Positions 5,893 through 10,320 of a stretch of 10,320 nt of DNA are shown here, in pieces (within the stretch, counting starts at the first letter, position 1; each line of letters starts with the position of its first letter). Location of the stretch: contig JACZWD010000084.1 in the NCBI GenBank assembly GCA_022572335.1, forward strand, positions 1 through 10,320, in the 5' to 3' direction. This DNA is from Pseudomonadota bacterium. GTDB lineage: Bacteria > Pseudomonadota > Alphaproteobacteria > Rhodospirillales > 2-02-FULL-58-16. The position numbers and the translations under genes were made by a program. The notes beneath the pieces were generated by a model. The model was not told the origin of the DNA and ran no database searches. It was given only the letters and a program-made list of their open reading frames with translations.

Positions 5893-7046
5893 TGGCCGAC
5901 GCCCGGTGGGCCGTGCCGGCCGACGTCAGTGCAGAAAAAAGCCCCGCCTTGCCGCGGGGCTTCCTGCGTAAAGGCGAGGCTCCGGCTTCACGCCTTTACC
6001 TGCGTCCCCTGGGGCCCGTCGCCGGCGCCGGGAGCGATATTTCCCGCCTCGAGGTCCTGGTGCGCGGCGCCGACGGGGTGACCACCGCCGTCGCTTCCCC
6101 GGAGGAGACGCTGCGCTGGGCGAAGGCGGAAGGCGGGGACGTGGGTGGGTACGCATCGGGGCTGCTCGAGCGCCTGGCGAACCCGCCCGCCGCCTTCGCT
6201 GGATTGGCGCTTGGCCGCCCCCTGATCATGGGGATCATCAACGTCACCCCCGACAGCTTCTCCGACGGCGGCGAGGCCCTGGACGCCGGCCGGGCCCTGG
6301 CCCGCGGCCGGGCGCTGGCCGACGCCGGGGCCGACATCGTGGACGTGGGCGGCGAATCCACCCGGCCGGGGGCGGCGCCGGTGTCCGTCGACGACGAGCT
6401 GGCCCGGGTGCTGCCCGTGGTCCGCGGCCTCAGCGAGGCCGGTCTCGTGGTCTCCGTCGACACCCGCCGCGCCCGGGTCATGGAGGCGGCGCTGGACGGC
6501 GGGGCCGCCATCATCAACGACGTAACCGCGCTCACCGGGGATCCCGGGTCCCTGGGGGTGGCGGCGGCCCGCGGCGCGCCGGTGATCCTCATGCACATGC
6601 AGGGCGACCCCAGGACCATGCAGGACGAACCCCGCTACGAGGACGCGGCGCTCGACGTCTACGACTATCTTGCCGGGCGCGTGGCGGCGTGCGAGGCGGC
6701 GGGCGTGGAACGGACGCGCATCGCCGTCGATCCGGGAATCGGCTTCGGCAAGACCGTCGACCACAACGTCCGCATCCTCAACCGCCTGGCGCTCTACCAC
6801 GGCCTCGGGTGCGCGCTCGTGCTCGGGGTTTCGCGCAAGAGCTTCATCGCCCGGCTGAGCCGGGGGGAGGCGCCGAAACAGCGCCTCGCTGGGTCCCTCG
6901 CCGCGGCGCTCGCCGCGGTGGCCCAGGGCGCCCACGTCCTGCGCGTCCACGACGTCGCCGAGACCCGCCAGGCGCTCGCCGTGTGGTCGGCCATCGACGC
7001 CGCCGGCGCCGGGGCAACACCGGGCGGCGGCGCAGAAGCCTCTTAA
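5892..7046 (+). CDS. folP: Dihydropteroate synthase, with long N-terminal region
   Basis: Condenses 6-hydroxymethyl-dihydropterin pyrophosphate with p-aminobenzoate in folate synthesis; the sulfonamide target. Core motifs are all present: MGIINVTPDSFSDGG (113-127, with metal-site Asn117), DVGGESTRPGA (151-161), SVDTRRA (188-194), INDVTA (208-213), HMQGDPRTMQ (235-244), DPGIGFGK (280-287), SRKSF (314-318) and RVHDV (351-355). Before the first motif there are about 110 residues, against fewer than 20 in E. coli FolP. Residues from about R34 (RLYLRPLG...) look like the extension seen in alphaproteobacterial homologues. The first 33 residues are low-complexity in appearance and are encoded across two strong hairpins. 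ATG 5892 shares its A with the ftsH TGA, suggesting coupling. A TTG at 5949 is an alternative. Function is secure; the exact start is not. Confidence 0.94.
   Translation: MADARWAVPADVSAEKSPALPRGFLRKGEAPASRLYLRPLGPVAGAGSDISRLEVLVRGADGVTTAVASPEETLRWAKAEGGDVGGYASGLLERLANPPAAFAGLALGRPLIMGIINVTPDSFSDGGEALDAGRALARGRALADAGADIVDVGGESTRPGAAPVSVDDELARVLPVVRGLSEAGLVVSVDTRRARVMEAALDGGAAIINDVTALTGDPGSLGVAAARGAPVILMHMQGDPRTMQDEPRYEDAALDVYDYLAGRVAACEAAGVERTRIAVDPGIGFGKTVDHNVRILNRLALYHGLGCALVLGVSRKSFIARLSRGEAPKQRLAGSLAAALAAVAQGAHVLRVHDVAETRQALAVWSAIDAAGAGATPGGGAEAS
5935..5962 (-). terminator. Minus-strand intrinsic terminator inside the folP 5' end
   Basis: AAGCCCCGC (5939-5947) and GCGGGGCTT (5954-5962) form a perfect 9-bp stem with a 6-nt loop. 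The run of six A at 5935-5940 becomes six T after the stem on the minus strand, giving a textbook Rho-independent terminator for antisense transcription coming from folP. On the + strand the stem is followed by CCTGCG rather than a T run, so + strand termination should be poor. GCAG (5931-5934) and CTGC (5964-5967) flank it as a further complementary pair. Confidence 0.5.
5968..5999 (+). other. Second perfect hairpin in the folP 5' coding region
   Basis: GTAAAGGCG (5968-5976) is perfectly complementary to CGCCTTTAC (5991-5999), with a 14-nt loop. It begins six nucleotides after the first hairpin ends, and each arm is adjoined by CTGCG. The right arm encodes the R-L-Y that begins the conserved part of FolP. 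It has no T run and is therefore a structural element or a chance palindrome rather than a terminator. Confidence 0.45.
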
Positions 7047-7071
7047 GGAAGGGGGACCTTTCTGATATAAC
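7043..7071 (+). promoter_or_regulatory. Candidate extended -10 promoter for glmM
   Basis: TATAAC (7066-7071) is preceded by TG and one base (7063-7065), giving an extended -10 element. TTAAGG (7043-7048, over the folP stop) lies 17 nt upstream as a weak -35 (three of six matches). A start near 7078 would leave a leader of about 37 nt before glmM. The 68-nt folP-glmM gap contains nothing else recognisable apart from the glmM ribosome site. Confidence 0.4.
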
Positions 7072-7114
7072 CGCTTGAGGATAGCGGAGCCGAGCGCGGG
7101 GCAGGGGAGACACC

Positions 7115-8461
7115 ATGACGCGAAAGCTGTTCGGGACCGACGGCATCCGTGGCACCGCCAATCGTGAACCGATGACCGCCGCGACCGCGCTCAGGGTCGG
7201 CATGGCGGCGGCCGCGCACTTCACCAGGGGCAACCACCGCCACCGGGTGGTCATCGGCAAGGACACGCGGTTGTCCGGCTACCTGATCGAGCCGGCGCTG
7301 ACCGCCGGCTTCGTCTCCATGGGCATGGACGTGATCCTGGTCGGGCCCCTGCCGACGCCGGCGGTGGCCATGCTGACGCGCAGCCTCAGGGCCGACCTGG
7401 GGGTGATGATCTCGGCCTCGCACAATCCGTACGAGGACAACGGCCTCAAGCTGTTCGGGCCGGACGCCTACAAGCTGTCGGACGAGGTCGAGGCGGAGAT
7501 CGAACGGCGCATGGACGGCGACATGAGCGGCGACCTCGTGGCGCCGGCCGAGCTCGGGCGCGCCAAGCGCCTGGACGACGCCCAGGGACGCTACACCGAG
7601 CACGTCAAACAGACCTTTCCCAAGGGCCTGCGCCTCGACGGCCTGAAGGTGGTCGTCGACTGCGCCAACGGCGCCGCCTACAAGGTGGCCCCGGAAATCC
7701 TGTGGGAACTGGGCGCCGAGGTGATATCCATCGGGGTCCAGCCGGACGGATTCAACATCAACAAGGACTGCGGCTCCACGTGCGTCGAGACCATGTGCGG
7801 CCAGGTGGCGCCCAACGGCGCCGATCTCGGCCTCGCGCTGGACGGCGACGCGGACCGGGTGCTGATCGCCGACGAGACCGGCGCGCTGATCGACGGCGAC
7901 CAGATGATGGGCCTGGTGGCCGGGCACTGGGCCGGCAACGGCCAGCTCAAGGGCGGCGGCGTGGTCGCCACGGTGATGTCCAACCTGGGGCTCGAGCGCT
8001 ACCTGGACGGCGTCGGACTGGACCTGGTGCGCACCCCCGTCGGCGACCGCTACGTGGTCGAGCACATGCGCCGACACGGGTTCAACCTGGGTGGCGAGCA
8101 ATCCGGCCACCTCATCCTGGGCGACTACAGCACGACCGGCGACGGCCTGATCGCGGCGCTCCAGGTCCTGGCCGTGATCGTCCAGCGCCGGCGCCCGGCG
8201 AGCGAGGTCTGCCGCGTCTTCGAGGCGCTGCCCCAGCGCCTGCGCAACGTATCGTTCAACGGCGGCCGTCCCCTCGAGCACGACTCGGTGAAGGCGGCCA
8301 TCGCGGCGGCGGAGAAACGGCTGGGCAAGACGGGGCGGCTGCTCGTCCGCCGGTCGGGAACCGAGCCCGTGATCCGCGTCATGGCCGAGGGCGAGGACGA
8401 GGACCTGATCGGCGCCGTGGTCGACGACATCGCCGGCGTCATCGGCCACGCCGCCCGATGA
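7115..8461 (+). CDS. glmM: GlmM, phosphoglucosamine mutase
   Basis: Interconverts glucosamine-6-phosphate and glucosamine-1-phosphate, feeding UDP-GlcNAc into peptidoglycan and lipopolysaccharide. The 448-residue product is full length for the family. It opens with KLFGTDGIRGTAN (4-16), has the phosphoserine loop MISASHNPYEDNG (98-110, catalytic Ser102) and the metal-binding loop LDGDADRV (242-249, Asp243/245/247). The sugar-binding GGEQSGH (326-332) and the phosphate-binding RRSGTEP (412-418) are present. These features separate it from phosphomannomutases. ATG 7115 is preceded by AGGGGAGA (7103-7110) at good spacing. The folP-glmM order is widespread in proteobacteria. Its last codons overlap thiD by 4 nt (ATGA). 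All active-site residues are present and no frameshift is seen. Confidence 0.97.
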   Translation: MTRKLFGTDGIRGTANREPMTAATALRVGMAAAAHFTRGNHRHRVVIGKDTRLSGYLIEPALTAGFVSMGMDVILVGPLPTPAVAMLTRSLRADLGVMISASHNPYEDNGLKLFGPDAYKLSDEVEAEIERRMDGDMSGDLVAPAELGRAKRLDDAQGRYTEHVKQTFPKGLRLDGLKVVVDCANGAAYKVAPEILWELGAEVISIGVQPDGFNINKDCGSTCVETMCGQVAPNGADLGLALDGDADRVLIADETGALIDGDQMMGLVAGHWAGNGQLKGGGVVATVMSNLGLERYLDGVGLDLVRTPVGDRYVVEHMRRHGFNLGGEQSGHLILGDYSTTGDGLIAALQVLAVIVQRRRPASEVCRVFEALPQRLRNVSFNGGRPLEHDSVKAAIAAAEKRLGKTGRLLVRRSGTEPVIRVMAEGEDEDLIGAVVDDIAGVIGHAAR

Positions 8462-9312
8462 CGCCCCGCGGGGCGGGGGCGATGGCGGGACGCGTCCTCA
8501 TCGTCGCCGGTTCCGATTCGGGCGGCGGCGCGGGCATCCAGGCCGACATCAAGACGGTCACCGCCCTCGGCGGCTATGCCATGACCGCCGTCACCGCGCT
8601 GACGGCGCAGAACACCCGGGGCGTGTTCTCCATCCACGACGTGCCGGCCGACTTCGTCGCCGAGCAGATGCGCGTCGTGCTGTCGGACATCGGAGCCGAC
8701 TGCGTGAAGGTGGGCATGCTGCACAGGCCCGACGTCATCGAGGCGGTGTGCGATGTCCTGGAAGCCGAGGCCGAGGCCGCGGCCGGCGGCCGGCGCGTCC
8801 CCATCGTCGTCGATCCGGTGATGGTGGCCAAGGGCGGCGAGTCCCTCCTGGCGCCGGAGGCCATGGCCAGCCTGAAGGCGCGCATGATCCCCCTGGCCCA
8901 TGTGCTGATGCCCAACGTGGCGGAGGCCGAGGCGCTCACCGGCCTCACGGTGCGCGGCCCCGACGACGCCGGGACCGTGGCGCGGAAACTGGCCGCCGCG
9001 GGCGCCGGGGCCGTCCTGCTGAAGGGCGGCCACCTGCCGGGAGAGACGGTCATCGACATCCTGGCCGTGGACGGGGAAATCGTCGAGGTCTTCGAGAGCC
9101 CGAGGATCGACACGCCCCATACCCACGGCACGGGATGCACCCTGGCCTCGGCGACCGCCACCGGCCTGGCCCAGGGGATGGCGGTGCGCGACGCCGTGGC
9201 CCGGGCGCGGCGCTACGTCCACGAGGCGATCCTGACCGCCCCCGGACTGGGCCACGGCCACGGGCCCCTGAACCACGCCCATACGGTGACGCCTTTCGGG
9301 GTGGACGGTTGA
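8458..9312 (+). CDS. thiD: ThiD, HMP/HMP-phosphate kinase
   Basis: Phosphorylates hydroxymethylpyrimidine and its monophosphate to HMP-PP for thiamine synthesis. With the start at 8458 the product is 284 residues. Ribokinase-fold signatures are visible: AGSDSGGGAGIQADIKT (17-33), KVGML (84-88), VVDPVMVAKGGESLL (117-131), MPNVAEAEALTG (151-162), LLKGGH (187-192) and the anion-hole region HTHGTGCTLASA (221-232, Cys227). The ATG at 8458 overlaps the glmM stop as ATGA and lacks a ribosome site. A second ATG at 8482, behind a G-rich tract, would give 276 residues starting M-A-G-R-V-L-I-V-A-G-S-D, closer to the usual N-terminus. Either is possible. There is no thiE or TPP-riboswitch-sized leader here, so thiD is separated from other thiamine genes, as in many genomes. 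Confidence 0.93.
   Translation: MTPRGAGAMAGRVLIVAGSDSGGGAGIQADIKTVTALGGYAMTAVTALTAQNTRGVFSIHDVPADFVAEQMRVVLSDIGADCVKVGMLHRPDVIEAVCDVLEAEAEAAAGGRRVPIVVDPVMVAKGGESLLAPEAMASLKARMIPLAHVLMPNVAEAEALTGLTVRGPDDAGTVARKLAAAGAGAVLLKGGHLPGETVIDILAVDGEIVEVFESPRIDTPHTHGTGCTLASATATGLAQGMAVRDAVARARRYVHEAILTAPGLGHGHGPLNHAHTVTPFGVDG
8462..8475. repeat. 14-bp perfect GC palindrome at the thiD start
   Basis: Bases 8462-8475 read the same on both strands (CGCCCCG then CGGGGCG). The palindrome falls between the two candidate thiD start codons, immediately after the glmM stop. As RNA it can fold as a short stem with a 4-nt loop, which might bear on which start is used. It could also simply reflect high GC content. 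Confidence 0.35.
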
Positions 9313-9367
9313 AAACGGATTGCCACCGGACCGGCGCCGCCGGCGGAGCAGATCGAGGAGAGGAACG

Positions 9368-9583
9368 ATGGCCGAAATCCGCAGCCTGCATGGCACCACG
9401 ATCGCGGAAATTTTCAACGACGGGCTCGGCAAACTGGACGAGATCGAGGCCGTGGCCGTCTCCGTCCTGTGGAAGAACGGGGCCGTGACCGCGGGGTGTT
9501 CCAATACCGACAACGCCAAGCTGGCGCTCATGGTCCTGGCGCTGGACACCCACCAGCGGCGGGCGTTTGAAGACGACGATTGA
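9368..9583 (+). CDS. Small protein of unknown function (71 aa)
   Basis: I do not recognise this gene. The product, 71 residues, is soluble-looking with no signal peptide or membrane segment. It starts MAEIRSLHGTTIAEIF, has a central stretch AVAVSVLWKNGAVTAGCSN that reads like a beta hairpin, a helix NAKLALMVLALDTHQRRAF, and an acidic E-D-D-D tail. One cysteine is present (C44 in A-G-C-S-N). It is likely real: the ATG at 9368 has a strong GAGGAGAGGA ribosome site (9356-9365), codon use matches its neighbours, and it fills the gap between thiD (55 nt away) and alaX (42 nt away). An upstream in-frame start at 9320 would add an arginine-rich run and is less likely. The 'expressive' beta-turn-helix shape recalls small uncharacterised proteins from phages and alphaproteobacteria, but no function can be assigned. 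Confidence 0.75.
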   Translation: MAEIRSLHGTTIAEIFNDGLGKLDEIEAVAVSVLWKNGAVTAGCSNTDNAKLALMVLALDTHQRRAFEDDD

Positions 9584-9625
9584 GTCCGCGCGTCGCCTTA
9601 TGCGGTGAACCCAGGGAGAGCCCCG

Positions 9626-10320
9626 ATGACCGAGGAGATTTTCCGCGCCGATCCTTATGCGCGCACCTGCGAGGCCGTGGTCGTCGCCGCCGACGAAAAC
9701 GGCATCGAGCTCGACCGCACCGTGTTCTATCCCAAGGGCGGCGGCCAGCCGGGGGACACCGGGAGCCTGCGCGCCGGGGGCGGGCGCGTCGTCCCCATCG
9801 TCGACACCTACGTGGACCGGGCAACCGGCAGGCATCTCCACGTTGCCGGGCCGGGCGCGCCGGGGCTCGCCGCCGGCGACACGGTGACGGCCGGGATCGA
9901 CTGGGAGCGCCGCCACCGGCTGATGCGCATGCACACGTGTCTGCACCTCCTGTGCGCGGTCGTGCACGGTCCGGTGACCGGCGGCTCGGTGGGCGAGGCC
10001 AAGGGACGCCTCGACTTCGACCTGCCGGAGACGACCCTCGACAAGGACCACATCACGGCCGAGCTCAACCGCCTGATCGAAGAGAACCATCCGGTCGGCG
10101 CTACCTGGATCACCGACGACGAGATGGCCGCCAAGCCGGACCTGGTGCGCACCATGTCGGTCAAGCCGCCCATGGGGACGGGCCGCGTGCGCCTGATGGA
10201 GGTCGAGGGCGTCGACGTGCAGCCCTGCGGCGGCACCCACGTCAGGGCGACGGGCGAGATCGGCCGGGTCCGCGTCGGCAAGATCGAGAAAAAGGGCCGC
10301 CACAACCGCCGGGTCAACGT
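9626..10320 (+). CDS. Alanyl-tRNA editing protein, AlaX type (3' end outside window)
   Basis: Stand-alone homologue of the alanyl-tRNA synthetase editing domain; such proteins hydrolyse Ser (and Gly) mischarged onto tRNA(Ala). The frame is open from ATG 9626 to the window edge, 231 codons plus two bases. Visible features are the glycine-rich FYPKGGGQPGDTG (34-46) and the zinc site made of H-T-C-L-H (103-107) and C-G-G-T-H (201-205), which together give the HxxxH...CxxxH pattern. A basic KKGRHNRR segment (222-229) near the end is typical. The N-terminal glycine motif and size fit the medium AlaX class, usually about 240 residues, so only a few residues should be missing. AGGGAGAG (9613-9620) serves as ribosome site. 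There is no sign of the synthetase catalytic domain, so it is not alaS. Confidence 0.92.
   Translation, partial: MTEEIFRADPYARTCEAVVVAADENGIELDRTVFYPKGGGQPGDTGSLRAGGGRVVPIVDTYVDRATGRHLHVAGPGAPGLAAGDTVTAGIDWERRHRLMRMHTCLHLLCAVVHGPVTGGSVGEAKGRLDFDLPETTLDKDHITAELNRLIEENHPVGATWITDDEMAAKPDLVRTMSVKPPMGTGRVRLMEVEGVDVQPCGGTHVRATGEIGRVRVGKIEKKGRHNRRVN

Noticed and set aside
7043..8449. A 468-codon minus-strand frame opposite glmM
   Set aside because: It mirrors glmM, which has all phosphohexomutase motifs. The antisense product is a His/Asp/Val-rich composition artefact.
7702..8457. A + strand extension of the thiD frame far into glmM
   Set aside because: The extension is Arg/Gly-rich and lacks family similarity. 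The ThiD fold begins at the first motif near 8490, so the start lies at 8458 or 8482.
8400..8490. TPP riboswitch upstream of thiD
   Set aside because: thiD overlaps glmM by 4 nt, leaving no leader, and no thi-box-like sequence was seen.
1..10320. A novel defence, mobile or biosynthetic system
   Set aside because: All genes but one small one are recognised core genes in conserved order. There are no repeats of array type, no integrase or transposase, and no compositional break.

Overview
The window is a compact, GC-rich stretch of bacterial core genome with every gene on the + strand. The order tolB (3' end) - pal - cpoB/ybgF - tilS - ftsH - folP - glmM - thiD matches the conserved block of alphaproteobacterial chromosomes. 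The FtsH N-terminus and the long N-terminal region of FolP also look alphaproteobacterial. A Rhodospirillales-like organism is my best guess, but the sequence alone does not fix the genus. I see no transposase, integrase, phage gene, tRNA, rRNA or CRISPR array, and no compositional break that would suggest transfer.

Layout. (1) 1-2456 is envelope biology: the C-terminal part of TolB, the lipoprotein Pal and the periplasmic coiled-coil/TPR protein CpoB. They belong to the Tol-Pal system, which couples outer-membrane constriction to cell division; tolQRA would lie upstream of the window. The pal-cpoB gap carries an intrinsic terminator, a plausible cpoB promoter and a leader hairpin. (2) 2464-3846 is tilS, the tRNA(Ile) lysidine synthetase. 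(3) 3967-5892 is ftsH, the membrane AAA+ zinc protease, behind a 120-nt leader. (4) 5892-8461 is folP (dihydropteroate synthase) and glmM (phosphoglucosamine mutase, supplying peptidoglycan and LPS precursors). folP starts inside the ftsH stop codon. (5) 8458-9312 is thiD (HMP/HMP-P kinase of thiamine synthesis), overlapping glmM by 4 nt. (6) 9368-10320 holds a 71-codon gene of unknown function and a stand-alone alanyl-tRNA editing protein (AlaX type) that runs off the right edge.

How the genes fit together: these are housekeeping functions (division and envelope integrity, tRNA decoding and proofreading, membrane proteolysis, folate, cell-wall precursors, thiamine). Short gaps or overlaps (cpoB-tilS 7 nt, ftsH/folP 1 nt, glmM/thiD 4 nt) point to translational coupling. 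The longer gaps upstream of pal, cpoB, ftsH and glmM are where promoters and RNA structures can be proposed.

I do not find a convincing new multi-gene system. The points most worth a second look are: mutually exclusive RNA pairings at the end of pal; two perfect tandem hairpins buried in the first 36 codons of folP, one of which is a canonical terminator on the minus strand; and the unidentified 71-residue protein between thiD and alaX.
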